This document shows positions 7,546 to 15,892 of a DNA stretch of 33,663 bases, piece after piece; the first letter of the stretch is position 1; every line of letters begins with the position of its first letter. Origin of the DNA: JARICQ01 sp964428475. GTDB lineage: Bacteria > Bacillota > Clostridia > Tissierellales > Tissierellaceae. Location of the stretch: NCBI GenBank assembly GCA_964428475.1, contig CAYRYO010000017.1:1-33663 (forward strand), written 5' to 3'. Below the pieces are notes generated by a model that ran no database searches, was not told the DNA's origin, and worked only from the letters and a program-made list of their open reading frames with translations. Made by a program: the position numbers and the translations under genes.

Positions 7546-8517
7546 ATGGGAGAGAATGCAATAAACCCTAATCCAAAAGAGTCTTTAGAGGATAATATGC
7601 TAATAGTATCTTCTTCACCTCATTTAAGATCAGATAAATCTACAAAAAAGATAATGTTAGATGTAATTATAGCATTAGTACCTGCTATGATAGGTGCAGT
7701 TTACTTCTTTGGGATTAACGCTTTAAAACTTATACTTGTATCTGTTATATCATCAGTATTGGCAGAAGCTGCAATACAAAAATTATTTAAAAAAGATATT
7801 ACTATAAATGATTTAAGTGCGGTTATTACAGGAATTTTAATTGCCTTTAACTTACCTGCAAATGCACCATGGTGGATACCAATGATGGGTGCAGTATTTG
7901 GAATTATAGTAGTTAAACAATTCTTTGGTGGAATAGGACAAAATTTTATGAATCCAGCATTAGCTGCTAGAGCATTTTTAGTGGCATCTTGGCCAAGTAT
8001 AATGTCAAACTATGTTCTTCCGGGGGCAGATGCTGTGAGTGGGGCAACACCACTTGGAATAATGAAATATAATTCAGGAACACTTCCTACAATTATGGAT
8101 ATGTTTGTTGGAAATATAGGAGGTTCAATAGGTGAAACATCAGCAATACTTTTATTAATAGGCGGATTATATCTTATAATTAGAAAGGTAATTGACTGGA
8201 AAACCCCAATCGTATATATAGCAACTACTGCTATTATGTTAATGATTTTAGGTGTTGAAACTGATTTGATTGTATATCATATTTTAGGTGGGGGACTTAT
8301 CTTGGGAGCTTTCTTTATGCTCACTGATTATGCTTCTACACCAGTAACACCATGGGGAAAGATAATAGTAGGAGTTGGCGCAGGTATACTGACGGCTCTT
8401 ATAAGAGTAAAAGGTAACTTTCCAGAGGGGGTTTCCTACTCTATATTACTTATGAATGTTGTAACACCTTTGATAGAAAAGTTCACAGGACCGAGAATTT
8501 TTGGGAGGTCGAAATAA
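7546..8517 (+). CDS. rnfD: Rnf complex subunit RnfD, flavinylated membrane protein
   Basis: Integral membrane subunit of Rnf related to NqrB, 323 residues with about nine to ten hydrophobic helices. It carries the covalent FMN attachment motif SGATPL at residues 165-170, with T168 as the expected phosphoester-linked residue, and the conserved GGIGQNFMNPALAARAFL stretch. The start is ATG at 7546 after AGGAGGA. Its stop codon is immediately followed by the rnfG start with no intervening base, so the two are probably translationally coupled. The FMN would be added by an ApbE-type transferase such as the one encoded at 21000. Confidence 0.96.
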   Translation: MGENAINPNPKESLEDNMLIVSSSPHLRSDKSTKKIMLDVIIALVPAMIGAVYFFGINALKLILVSVISSVLAEAAIQKLFKKDITINDLSAVITGILIAFNLPANAPWWIPMMGAVFGIIVVKQFFGGIGQNFMNPALAARAFLVASWPSIMSNYVLPGADAVSGATPLGIMKYNSGTLPTIMDMFVGNIGGSIGETSAILLLIGGLYLIIRKVIDWKTPIVYIATTAIMLMILGVETDLIVYHILGGGLILGAFFMLTDYASTPVTPWGKIIVGVGAGILTALIRVKGNFPEGVSYSILLMNVVTPLIEKFTGPRIFGRSK

Positions 8518-9060
8518 ATGAAAGAGACAATTAAACTTGGGATGATACTATTAATCATTACAGTTGTATCTGCAGGGGTACTAGCTGTATCAAATAACTT
8601 GACAAAAGATAAAATAGAAGAAATAAAGATAGCAGAAAATGTAAAAGCATTAGAAGAGTTATTTGGTGGAGGATATGAGTTTAATAATATGGATGAAGAA
8701 AGACAAAAACAAATAATCTCTGATAAACCAATAATTGAAATATTCGAAGCTTATAAAGACCAAACATTAGAAGGCTATGCAATAAAAACACTTACACCTG
8801 GATATGGTGGAGATTTAATTGTCCTAACAGCTATATCTAAAGCTGATGGACAAATACTTGGCATGAGACTTTTAGATCATAAAGAAACTCAAGCAATAGG
8901 CTCTAAAGCAGCGGACCCTGAATACGAAGATAAATTCAAAGGGAAAGACATAAAAGAAGAAATAACAGATACTATATCGGGTGCTACTATTACCTCTACT
9001 GGGGTACTTAAAGGTGTAAATATGGCTCGTGAACTATATAATACTAAACTCGCAAATTAA
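8518..9060 (+). CDS. rnfG: Rnf complex subunit RnfG, flavinylated
   Basis: Subunit related to NqrC that carries covalent FMN on the outer face of the membrane. The 180-residue protein has one N-terminal membrane helix (about 6-25), then a soluble FMN-binding domain with GYGGDLIVLTAI, the HKETQAIGSK segment, and the flavinylation motif DTISGATITS, where T157 is the expected attachment site. The start ATG abuts the rnfD stop; GGGAGGTCG about nine bases upstream serves as ribosome binding site. The length is normal for the clostridial form. Confidence 0.95.
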   Translation: MKETIKLGMILLIITVVSAGVLAVSNNLTKDKIEEIKIAENVKALEELFGGGYEFNNMDEERQKQIISDKPIIEIFEAYKDQTLEGYAIKTLTPGYGGDLIVLTAISKADGQILGMRLLDHKETQAIGSKAADPEYEDKFKGKDIKEEITDTISGATITSTGVLKGVNMARELYNTKLAN

Positions 9061-9077
9061 TATATGGAGGTGTAAAT

Positions 9078-9701
9078 GTGAATTTATTTAAAACATTTAG
9101 AAATGGAATAATAAAAGACAATCCAATATTTGTTCAATTGATAGGAATGTGTTCAGTGTTAGCTGTATCTACAACTGTAGTTAACAGTTTTGCAATGGGA
9201 CTTTCCGTAACAGCAGTTTTAATAGCATCTAATTTTGTTGTGTCAATGCTTAGATATATTATACCTACAAAAATACGAATACCTGCATTTATTGTAATAA
9301 TAGCAACATTTGTTACGATTATAGAGATGTTTATGCAAGCATATGCACAGCCTATATATAAATCACTTGGAATATTTCTGCCACTAATAGTGGTTAACTG
9401 TGCAATACTAGCAAGAGCTGAGGCCTTTGCCTACAAAAATCATATACTACCTTCAGTAATAGATGGCTTAGGAACAGGGATAGGTTTTACTTTGGCTATC
9501 ACAATTCTTGGAGCAGTAAGAGAATTGCTTGGTGCAGGAACTTTGCTCGGCAAGAGTTTGTTTCCTGAATCATTTCAACCTATAGGATTATTTGTAATGC
9601 CTCCAGGAGCTTTTATAGCACTAGGTATTTTAATAGCTCTATTCAATGTAGCTAGGGATAAAAAAGAAAAGCAAAGATTATATAAAGCAGAGATGAAATA
9701 A
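9078..9701 (+). CDS. rnfE: Rnf complex subunit RnfE
   Basis: Integral membrane subunit of Rnf, homologous to NqrD, 207 residues with about six helices. Recognisable segments include NPIFVQLIGMCSVLAVSTT near the N-terminus, PLIVVNCAILARAEAFA in the middle and DGLGTGIGFTLAI. The pseudo-symmetric relation to RnfA (PLITTNCIVLGVAI in that protein) is visible, as is the cysteine in VNC that, in the homologous Nqr pair, binds an intramembrane iron centre with RnfA. It starts with GTG at 9078, five bases after GGAGGTG; the ATG at 9076 is out of frame and stops at once. Confidence 0.95.
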   Translation: MNLFKTFRNGIIKDNPIFVQLIGMCSVLAVSTTVVNSFAMGLSVTAVLIASNFVVSMLRYIIPTKIRIPAFIVIIATFVTIIEMFMQAYAQPIYKSLGIFLPLIVVNCAILARAEAFAYKNHILPSVIDGLGTGIGFTLAITILGAVRELLGAGTLLGKSLFPESFQPIGLFVMPPGAFIALGILIALFNVARDKKEKQRLYKAEMK

Positions 9702-9714
9702 GGAGGGAATATAG

Positions 9715-10287
9715 ATGAGTGTAATGGCAATTTTGGTATCTACGATATTCGTCAATAACTATGTATTTGCTCGATTTCTTGGTATTTGTCCATTTTTAGG
9801 AGTGTCAAATAAAATGGAAACTGCTGCAGGAATGGGAGTAGCTGTAACTTTTGTAATTACTTTATCTTCAATTATCACATATTTCATCCATACACTTATA
9901 TTGGATGTACTTGGACTTGGCTACTTACAAACTATAGTGTTTATATTAGTTATAGCATCACTTGTACAATTTGTTGAACTTGTGGTCAAAAAGATATCAC
10001 CAGCATTATATAATGCATTAGGAGTTTACTTACCACTTATTACTACAAACTGTATAGTACTTGGAGTAGCCATACTTAATATAAAAGAAGGATACGATTT
10101 AACACAGACAATCTTTAATGCTATAGGTGCATCATTAGGTTTTATACTTGCATTAATACTTATATCAAGCATACGTGAAAAACTTCAAATAGCAGATGTA
10201 CCAGAAGCATTACAAGGTATTCCAATAGCCTTGATTACTGCAGGATTAATCTCCATAGCCTTTTTAGGCTTTGGCGGACTTGTTTAG
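9715..10287 (+). CDS. rnfA: Rnf complex subunit RnfA
   Basis: Integral membrane subunit homologous to NqrE, 190 residues with about six helices; it pairs with RnfE in the membrane core. The N-terminus has VNNYVFARFLGICPFLGVSN and the middle has YLPLITTNCIVLGVAI; both contain conserved cysteines thought to coordinate the intramembrane iron centre. AAGGAGGG precedes the ATG, 13 bases after rnfE. Length and motifs are as expected; no oddity was seen. Confidence 0.96.
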   Translation: MSVMAILVSTIFVNNYVFARFLGICPFLGVSNKMETAAGMGVAVTFVITLSSIITYFIHTLILDVLGLGYLQTIVFILVIASLVQFVELVVKKISPALYNALGVYLPLITTNCIVLGVAILNIKEGYDLTQTIFNAIGASLGFILALILISSIREKLQIADVPEALQGIPIALITAGLISIAFLGFGGLV

Positions 10288-10299
10288 GAGGAAGAAAAG

Positions 10300-11112
10300 A
10301 TGAATGAGATATTAAACCCAATGCTAGTCCTTGGGGGGCTAGGTTTTACTTTTGCAGTTCTTTTATCTATAGCCTCTCAAGTATTTGTTGTAAAGATAGA
10401 TCCAAAGGTAGATGAAATAAGAAATGCTCTTCCAGGAGCAAACTGTGGAGCTTGTGGTTATCCTGGATGCGATGGCCTTGCAAATGCAATTTCAGAAGGA
10501 AAAGCCCCTACAACTGCTTGTAGTGTAGGAGGAAATTCAGTAGCGACAAAAGTTGCTGATATTATGGGAGTGAATGCCGCTAATGTAGATAGGAAGGTAG
10601 CTACTGTACTTTGCCAAGGTGATTGTGAAAAGGCAAAAGATAAATATATATATGATGGAATAAAAGATTGTAGAGCAGAAAACATACTTCAAAGTGGAAG
10701 CAAGGCTTGTACTTTTGGATGTTTAGGATGTGGAACTTGTATGGATATATGTCCATTTGATGCAATACACATGGAAAATGGAATAGCAGTGGTAGATAAA
10801 GACAAATGTACTGCATGCATGAAGTGCATAGAAGTGTGTCCAAAGAAGATAATTGAATTAGTACCATATGACAATCAATATATAGTAAAATGTATGAGCA
10901 ATGACAAGGGAAAAGAAGTGCGAAGTAAATGTGAAATAGGATGTATTGGATGCCAAATATGTGTAAAAAATTGTCCCGTGGATGCATTTACATTTGAAGA
11001 TAATCTAGCAAAGATAAATTATGATATATGTATTAATTGTGGAATATGTGCTTCTAAATGTCCGACGGGAGCAATATTTCCAGGTAAAGAAAAAATAGAA
11101 ACAAAACAATGA
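10300..11112 (+). CDS. rnfB: Rnf complex subunit RnfB, multi-iron-sulfur ferredoxin acceptor
   Basis: Entry point for electrons from reduced ferredoxin. The 270-residue protein has an N-terminal membrane anchor (about 7-30), an Fe-S domain with C49, C52, C57 (ANCGACGYPGC) plus C74, then four ferredoxin-type motifs: C141/144/147/151, C170/173/176/180, C215/218/221/225 and C244/247/250/254. That gives at least five predicted [4Fe-4S] clusters. The four-motif C-terminus is the clostridial type, longer than the two-motif proteobacterial form. It is last in the operon; its stop codon is inside the terminator palindrome at 11110-11156. Confidence 0.96.
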   Translation: MNEILNPMLVLGGLGFTFAVLLSIASQVFVVKIDPKVDEIRNALPGANCGACGYPGCDGLANAISEGKAPTTACSVGGNSVATKVADIMGVNAANVDRKVATVLCQGDCEKAKDKYIYDGIKDCRAENILQSGSKACTFGCLGCGTCMDICPFDAIHMENGIAVVDKDKCTACMKCIEVCPKKIIELVPYDNQYIVKCMSNDKGKEVRSKCEIGCIGCQICVKNCPVDAFTFEDNLAKINYDICINCGICASKCPTGAIFPGKEKIETKQ

Positions 11113-11156
11113 TTAAGGAAAAGAGTCTATACCGTATAGACTCTTTTCCTTAATCA
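11110..11156. terminator. Terminator of the rnf operon, overlapping the rnfB stop codon
   Basis: A near-unbroken palindrome: 23-base arms around a single central C (11133). Core sequences are AAAAGAGTCTATAC and its complement GTATAGACTCTTTT. The TGA of rnfB (11110-11112) is the first part of the left arm. The U-rich segment lies in the 3' arm (CTCTTTTCCTT) rather than after it, and symmetry lets it work in either direction. Confidence 0.7.
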
Positions 11157-11218
11157 AATTGTAACTTGTAAATGAAAAATATTAATGATAAACTTATAAT
11201 GTATATTTTAAAGAATTA

Positions 11219-11227
11219 TGATATAGT
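11219..11227 (+). promoter_or_regulatory. Possible extended -10 promoter for the NusG II / Gx / maf genes
   Basis: TGATATAGT (11219-11227) is a good extended -10 in the 130-base gap after the rnf terminator, but no convincing -35 lies 17 bases upstream. Another TATAAT at 11195-11200 likewise lacks a -35. A promoter is expected here because the rnf terminator precedes this unit. If this -10 is used, the leader is very short. Confidence 0.3.
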
Positions 11228-11243
11228 ATAAAGGAAGGTTTTT

Positions 11244-11621
11244 ATGACAAAATGGGACAAATTGCTAATGATTTTTATTGCAGTAATTAGTTTAGCTTCA
11301 CTAGGATTTGTTAAAAACAAAGTTATAAACTACAATGAGAAATATGTCAGTATTCAAATAGATGGCGAAGAAATCAAACAGATAATATTCGACAAAAAAA
11401 TCATTGGAAAAACTATTCCGATAAGAACTAAATTTGGCTACAATTTAATAGAAATTGGAGATGGCAAAATCAGAGTAATTGAAGCAGATTGTCCAGATAA
11501 AATAGATGTAAAACAAGGATATATTTCCGAGCCAAATGAAATGATTGTTTGCCTTCCAAATAGACTTGTGATAGAAATAATTGGTGAAGAAGATGGAGAA
11601 ATAGATTATATAGCACATTAG
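11244..11621 (+). CDS. NusG domain II-containing small membrane-anchored protein
   Basis: A 125-residue protein with one N-terminal membrane helix (about 6-24), then a domain with the signature EADCPDKIDVKQGYISEP and IVCLPNRLVIEI, which I recognise as the NusG_II family (PF07009) of Firmicutes. The name reflects fold similarity to a domain of some NusG proteins; it is not the transcription factor NusG. Two cysteines (in ADCPDK and VCLPN) are characteristic of the family. It lies one base before the Gx-transporter-like gene and is usually encoded next to it; the biochemical role is unknown. AAGGAAGG precedes the ATG. Confidence 0.85.
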   Translation: MTKWDKLLMIFIAVISLASLGFVKNKVINYNEKYVSIQIDGEEIKQIIFDKKIIGKTIPIRTKFGYNLIEIGDGKIRVIEADCPDKIDVKQGYISEPNEMIVCLPNRLVIEIIGEEDGEIDYIAH

Positions 11622-11634
11622 GATGATAAACAAT

Positions 11635-12150
11635 ATGAAAAAATTAAATAAAATTGTATTTGTCTCACTTTTAGCTGCAATTGGCTTAGCTCTTTCAGTA
11701 CTTGAATCTAGCATACCAATACCTATTGCCATACCTGGGGCTAGACTTGGATTATCAAATATGGTAATTTTACTTTCCTTAGTATTATTTGGATTTAAGG
11801 AGGCTATTTCAATAAGCGTATTGAAAAGCATTTTACTGATGTTGGTTACAGGAAATCTCACTAGTTTTTTTTATAGTGTATCAGGGGCTATATTGTCATC
11901 ACTGGTTATGTTTTTAGCTTATAAATATATGTCTCATATATTTAGCCTTATAGGAGTTAGCGTTTTAGGAGCAGTAGTACATAATATAGCACAAGTAGGA
12001 GTTGCTTCTCTTATTTTAAATAACATAAGAGTATTTTCGTATCTCCCAGTATTACTTCTCCTGAGTTTATTTACAGGTTATTTTGTTGGATTATCATCTA
12101 TTTATATTTCAAAGGGTTTTGAAAGTAATTATAAATTATTTAATAGATAA
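11635..12150 (+). CDS. Gx transporter family protein (HepT/heptaprenyl diphosphate synthase component I-like)
   Basis: A 171-residue hydrophobic protein with about five membrane helices. The segments SIPIPIAIPGARLGLSN and LGAVVHNIAQV are typical of the Hpre_diP_synt_I / Gx transporter family (PF07456). It is often annotated as heptaprenyl diphosphate synthase component I, but the membrane topology resembles the small-molecule-binding S components of ECF transporters, so a transport role is the likelier reading. ATG 11635 is preferred over the in-frame ATG 11623 because AGGATGA (11620-11626) is then spaced as a ribosome binding site. It forms a tight pair with the preceding NusG II protein and is 13 bases from maf. 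Confidence 0.8.
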   Translation: MKKLNKIVFVSLLAAIGLALSVLESSIPIPIAIPGARLGLSNMVILLSLVLFGFKEAISISVLKSILLMLVTGNLTSFFYSVSGAILSSLVMFLAYKYMSHIFSLIGVSVLGAVVHNIAQVGVASLILNNIRVFSYLPVLLLLSLFTGYFVGLSSIYISKGFESNYKLFNR

Positions 12151-12163
12151 AGAGGGAAATACT

Positions 12164-12736
12164 ATGAAAAAAATTATATTGGCATCATCTTCTCCTAGGC
12201 GAATAGATATTTTAAGACAATATGAATTAGAAATACAGGTAATTCCTGCAAATATAGAAGAATTTCAGAGAAAAGATGAAAAACCAGAGCAAGTAGCAAT
12301 GGCACTTGCATTTCAAAAAGCATTTTCTATTTCACTTGAAAGACACGCAGAAGTTGTTTTAGGAGCGGATACTATAGTGGTACTAGAAAACACTATACTT
12401 GGGAAACCAAGAGATGAAAAAGAGGCTTTTGAGATTTTGAAATCTTTAAGTGGGAAAACTCATAGAGTGATTACAGGTATAAGCATAATAAAAGATAATA
12501 TAAAGATAATAGATTATGAAAGTACCTTGGTTAAATTTAGGCATCTAAATAAAGATCAAATTATAAAGTATATAGATACTAAAGAACCAATGGATAAGGC
12601 AGGAGCTTATGGAATTCAAGGATATGGGAAAATATTAGTAGAAAAGATAAATGGTTCATATACAAATGTAGTAGGTTTACCAATTGTTAAAACGGATTTT
12701 TTATTGACTAGATTTTTTGACATAAAAATACTATAG
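12164..12736 (+). CDS. maf: Maf family nucleoside triphosphate pyrophosphatase
   Basis: House-cleaning enzyme hydrolysing dTTP/UTP and modified nucleotides to monophosphate and pyrophosphate; historically a septum formation inhibitor. The 190-residue protein starts with ILASSSPRR, the Maf signature, followed by GADTIVVLENTILGKP with the catalytic aspartate, SLSGKTHRVITGI and KAGAYGIQGYG. A longer in-frame reading from 12083 overlaps the upstream gene; ATG 12164 is preceded by AGAGGG and starts right at the conserved motif. It heads the maf-radC-mreBCD order seen widely in Firmicutes. Confidence 0.95.
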   Translation: MKKIILASSSPRRIDILRQYELEIQVIPANIEEFQRKDEKPEQVAMALAFQKAFSISLERHAEVVLGADTIVVLENTILGKPRDEKEAFEILKSLSGKTHRVITGISIIKDNIKIIDYESTLVKFRHLNKDQIIKYIDTKEPMDKAGAYGIQGYGKILVEKINGSYTNVVGLPIVKTDFLLTRFFDIKIL

Positions 12737-12752
12737 AAGAGTAGGTGTTTAT

Positions 12753-13460
12753 GTGAAAAATGAATTAGACTTTCAAAAAGGTTTTATGATAAAGGAACTT
12801 CCAGAAACTGAGAGACCTAGAGAAAAATTATATAATCATGGACCAGAATCTCTTTCAAATGAAGAGCTATTGGCAATTATTATAAGAACTGGTAGTAGAA
12901 CTGAATCTGCAATTGAACTTTCAAAAAGAGTACTTAGTAGAGATAATAGAGGATTGGTCTATCTTAGGGATACTACATTGCAAGAACTTATGGAAAATAA
13001 AGGAATCGGAGAATGCAAAGCATCTCAAATACTTGCCGCAATAGAAATAGGCAAGAGAATTAATCGTAAGACAGCAGTTGATAGAGTTAGGATAAATCAA
13101 CCTGCTACTGTGTCAGATTTATTTATGGATGAAATGAGATATTTACAAAAAGAACATTTTAGGATAATTCTCTTAGATACAAAAAATCAAATTATATCTA
13201 TGGAGGAAATTTCTATTGGAACATTAAATGCATCTATAGTGCATCCAAGAGATGTTTTTAAAATAGCTATAAAGAGAAATTCTAATTCAATTATATTGAT
13301 ACATAATCATCCTAGTGGTGATCCTACGCCAAGCAAAGAAGATATTAATATTACAAATAGACTATTGGAAGTGGGGGATTTAGTAGGAATAAAAGTATTA
13401 GATCACATAATTATTGGAGATAATAATTATATAAGTTTTAAGGAAAAAAACATAATCTAG
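12753..13460 (+). CDS. radC: RadC family JAB-domain protein
   Basis: A 235-residue protein with an N-terminal helix-hairpin-helix region (ELMENKGIGECKASQILAAIE) and a C-terminal JAMM/MPN domain with the zinc motif HNHPSGDPTPSKED preceded by the acidic residues MEEIS. The family is conserved and was once linked to DNA repair; its actual function is unsettled, with metalloprotease or nuclease activity suggested. Start GTG at 12753 follows GTAGGTG; the ATG at 12751 is out of frame and followed at once by a stop. It is immediately upstream of mreB, the standard position in Firmicutes. Confidence 0.94.
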   Translation: MKNELDFQKGFMIKELPETERPREKLYNHGPESLSNEELLAIIIRTGSRTESAIELSKRVLSRDNRGLVYLRDTTLQELMENKGIGECKASQILAAIEIGKRINRKTAVDRVRINQPATVSDLFMDEMRYLQKEHFRIILLDTKNQIISMEEISIGTLNASIVHPRDVFKIAIKRNSNSIILIHNHPSGDPTPSKEDINITNRLLEVGDLVGIKVLDHIIIGDNNYISFKEKNII

Positions 13461-13486
13461 GGATAATCAGGAAGGAGAAAAGATAA

Positions 13487-14518
13487 ATGGGATTTTTGAA
13501 TGGATTTGTAAAAGATATGGGTGTAGATTTAGGTACAGCAAATACACTAGTATATATAAAGGGTAGGGGAATAGTAGCTAGGGAACCATCTGTAGTTGCA
13601 ATAGATAGAGATACTAAACATGTACTTGCAGTAGGTGAAGAAGCTAAAAAAATGATAGGTAGAACACCAGGGAATATAATAGCTATTAGACCACTTAGAG
13701 ATGGAGTTATAGCAAATTTCGATGTAACAAAGAGTATGTTAAAATACTTTATTAAAAAGGCTACAAAGCGAAGGACTTTCTTTCAGCCAAGAGTAGTAGT
13801 ATGTGTACCATCTGGAGTTACTGAAGTTGAAAAAAAAGCTGTGGAAGATGCTGCAGTTCATGCAGGAGCAAGAGATGCCTATTTAATTGAAGAGCCTATG
13901 GCAGCTGCTATTGGAGCAGGGCTTCCAGTTCACGAGGCTACTGGAAGCATGATAGTAGATATTGGAGGAGGGACTACAGAGGTTGCTATAATATCTTTAG
14001 GAGGTATAGTTACGTCAAGGTCTATTAGAGTTGGAGGCGATGAATTAGATGAATCTATAGTTGCCTACATTAAAAAAGAATACAGTCTTATGATAGGAGA
14101 GAGAACTGCTGAGGAGATAAAGATAAGAATAGGTACAGCAGATGAAAAGGCTGAAGAAAAGAAATTTGATATACGAGGTAGGGATATGATATCTGGACTT
14201 CCTAAGACTATGGAAATTAGCTCAAAAGAGGTATATGAAGCTATGAGAGAACCAATTTTTAATATAATAGATGCTATTAAGTCCACTCTTGAAAAGACAC
14301 CACCAGAGCTTGCTTCAGATGTAATGGAATTTGGAATTATGCTAACAGGCGGAGGAGCCTTACTGGGTAGTTTAAATAAATTGATAGGTGATGAAACTGG
14401 AATGCCAGTTCATATAGCAGAAGAGCCTCTTGATTGCGTAGCAATAGGAACTGGAAAAGCATTAGATAATATAGATATACTTAAAAAGTCTTCAAATCAA
14501 AATAGAAGAATGAGATAA
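13487..14518 (+). CDS. mreB: Rod shape-determining protein MreB
   Basis: Bacterial actin that forms membrane-associated filaments directing lateral wall synthesis. The 343-residue protein shows the actin-fold nucleotide motifs: VDLGTANTLVYIKG (phosphate 1), IVDIGGGTTEVAIIS (phosphate 2) and the adenosine motif GIMLTGGGALL, plus EEPMAAAIGAGL. Ribosome binding site GAAGGAG precedes the ATG. It sits in a radC-mreBCD-PBP2 unit with 11 bases before mreC. The presence of MreB implies a rod-shaped cell. Confidence 0.97.
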   Translation: MGFLNGFVKDMGVDLGTANTLVYIKGRGIVAREPSVVAIDRDTKHVLAVGEEAKKMIGRTPGNIIAIRPLRDGVIANFDVTKSMLKYFIKKATKRRTFFQPRVVVCVPSGVTEVEKKAVEDAAVHAGARDAYLIEEPMAAAIGAGLPVHEATGSMIVDIGGGTTEVAIISLGGIVTSRSIRVGGDELDESIVAYIKKEYSLMIGERTAEEIKIRIGTADEKAEEKKFDIRGRDMISGLPKTMEISSKEVYEAMREPIFNIIDAIKSTLEKTPPELASDVMEFGIMLTGGGALLGSLNKLIGDETGMPVHIAEEPLDCVAIGTGKALDNIDILKKSSNQNRRMR

Positions 14519-14529
14519 GTGGTGATAAA

Positions 14530-15378
14530 ATGTCTTTTTTTGATAGAAATAAAGAGAGGATGACTGTAACGATAATTGCTGTCATCCTGATTGTTATAAT
14601 AGGATTTACAAGTAGTAAGCGTATGAATTTGACTAAAATTGAAACTTTTACTGGTGATTTATTGACACCTGTTGGCAAATGGATAAATCGAATATCTCGA
14701 AATAGCAGTGAATTTCTGAGCGATATTAGCAATATACCAACTATAAAAGAAGAGAATATTAGATTAAAAGAAAAAATGGCTGAATTAGAAAAAGAAAATA
14801 TAAGATATGAAGATATAATAGGAAAAATGGATTATCTGAGAAAAGAGGACTTGCTTTTAAAGGGTACAGAATTTAATCTACTAGAGGCTCAAATAGTTGG
14901 TAAGGAACCTAGCAACTGGTTTGAGAGATTTACTATAGACAAAGGTTCAAATGATGGAGTGGAAAAGGGAGATACAGTTGTTCAGGCAATAGAAATCGAA
15001 CAAGGAGTAATAATAGAGGGTATAGTGGGTAGAGTAGTAGATGTAGGTTCGAATTGGTCTAAGATTGTAACAGTTATAGATGAACTTAGTAGATTAACTT
15101 TTAAAATTATAAGAACACAAGATGGTGGAGTTTTATCAGGTGGACTTGATTCAAAGATAACAGGATATTTATTCGATCACAAAGCTGATATAATAAATGG
15201 CGACAAGATAATGACTTCAGGGCTTGGAGGGGTTTACGAAAAAGATATATATGTAGGAGAGGTAATAGAGGTAACGAGTGATGATAATGATTTAATGAAA
15301 GAAATATTAGTCAAACCAGCGATTGATTTTAAAAAAATATATAAGGTTTATATAATATTAGATAACAATGAGGGATAA
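14530..15378 (+). CDS. mreC: Rod shape-determining protein MreC
   Basis: Bitopic scaffold linking MreB/MreD to penicillin-binding proteins outside the membrane; 282 residues. It has an N-terminal membrane helix (about 13-30), a coiled coil rich in Glu/Lys/Leu (around 76-105, ENIRLKEKMAELEKEN), then the two beta-barrel MreC core with NWFERFTIDKGSNDGVEKGD, VVQAIEIEQGVIIEGIVGRV and the late MTSGLGGVYEKDIYVGEV. The ATG lies 11 bases after mreB with GTGGTGA as a weak ribosome binding site, and the stop is two bases before mreD. Confidence 0.94.
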   Translation: MSFFDRNKERMTVTIIAVILIVIIGFTSSKRMNLTKIETFTGDLLTPVGKWINRISRNSSEFLSDISNIPTIKEENIRLKEKMAELEKENIRYEDIIGKMDYLRKEDLLLKGTEFNLLEAQIVGKEPSNWFERFTIDKGSNDGVEKGDTVVQAIEIEQGVIIEGIVGRVVDVGSNWSKIVTVIDELSRLTFKIIRTQDGGVLSGGLDSKITGYLFDHKADIINGDKIMTSGLGGVYEKDIYVGEVIEVTSDDNDLMKEILVKPAIDFKKIYKVYIILDNNEG

Positions 15379-15380
15379 AG

Positions 15381-15887
15381 ATGACAATATTTATATTAGC
15401 TATGATTAGTGTAGTTAATTTTTTTTTACAGAGTAGCGTTTTGCCATATATGAGTATATCAGGGGTTGTACCAAATACAGCCCTTATTCTAATTATATGC
15501 ATAGCAATATATAAAGGCAGATATTACGGCGGAATTTTCGGCCTATTTATAGGCCTTATTCAAGATATATTATTTAGCTCTGTGATAGGAATCAACGCGT
15601 TTATATATTTTTTTCTTGGATACTTTGTAGGTGTAATGGAACATAGATTGATAAGAAACAATATAATTGTGCCTGTTTTATTTTCAACTGTAGGAGTTAT
15701 ATATTACAATTTTTTTTATTACATTTTCATGTATTTTTTATCTAAAAACATACCTTTTCTTTCATTTGCTAAAGAAATTATCTTGATAGAACTTATTTAT
15801 ACTTCTATTTTAGCCATTCCAATATACAAGGCTTTTGAATATAATTTTAAAGAACCTACAATAAGTTTTGGAAATAGACAGAGGTGA
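15381..15887 (+). CDS. mreD: Rod shape-determining protein MreD
   Basis: Small polytopic membrane protein of the elongasome, 168 residues with about five helices. Diagnostic segments are the N-terminal FFLQSSVLPYMSISGVVPN and GIFGLFIGLIQDILFSSVIGINAF, where the G-x-x-x-G-x-x-x-D-x-x pattern is typical of MreD. It starts two bases after mreC, and its stop overlaps the ribosome binding site of the PBP2 gene (GAGGTGA). The protein is highly divergent across bacteria, so position in the cluster is part of the evidence. Confidence 0.92.
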   Translation: MTIFILAMISVVNFFLQSSVLPYMSISGVVPNTALILIICIAIYKGRYYGGIFGLFIGLIQDILFSSVIGINAFIYFFLGYFVGVMEHRLIRNNIIVPVLFSTVGVIYYNFFYYIFMYFLSKNIPFLSFAKEIILIELIYTSILAIPIYKAFEYNFKEPTISFGNRQR

Positions 15888-15892
15888 TATAT

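Noticed and set aside
10601..10987. 128-codon open frame on the minus strand
   Set aside because: It lies wholly inside rnfB, is composed of hydrophobic and histidine/cysteine-rich low-complexity residues as expected from the reverse of cysteine-rich coding, and has no ribosome binding site or recognisable motif.
11445..11861. 138-codon open frame on the minus strand
   Set aside because: It spans parts of two well-supported plus-strand genes and matches no family; a shadow of their codon use.
12083..12163. Extra 27 N-terminal residues on Maf
   Set aside because: They overlap the preceding gene, precede the ribosome binding site, and are absent from the family.
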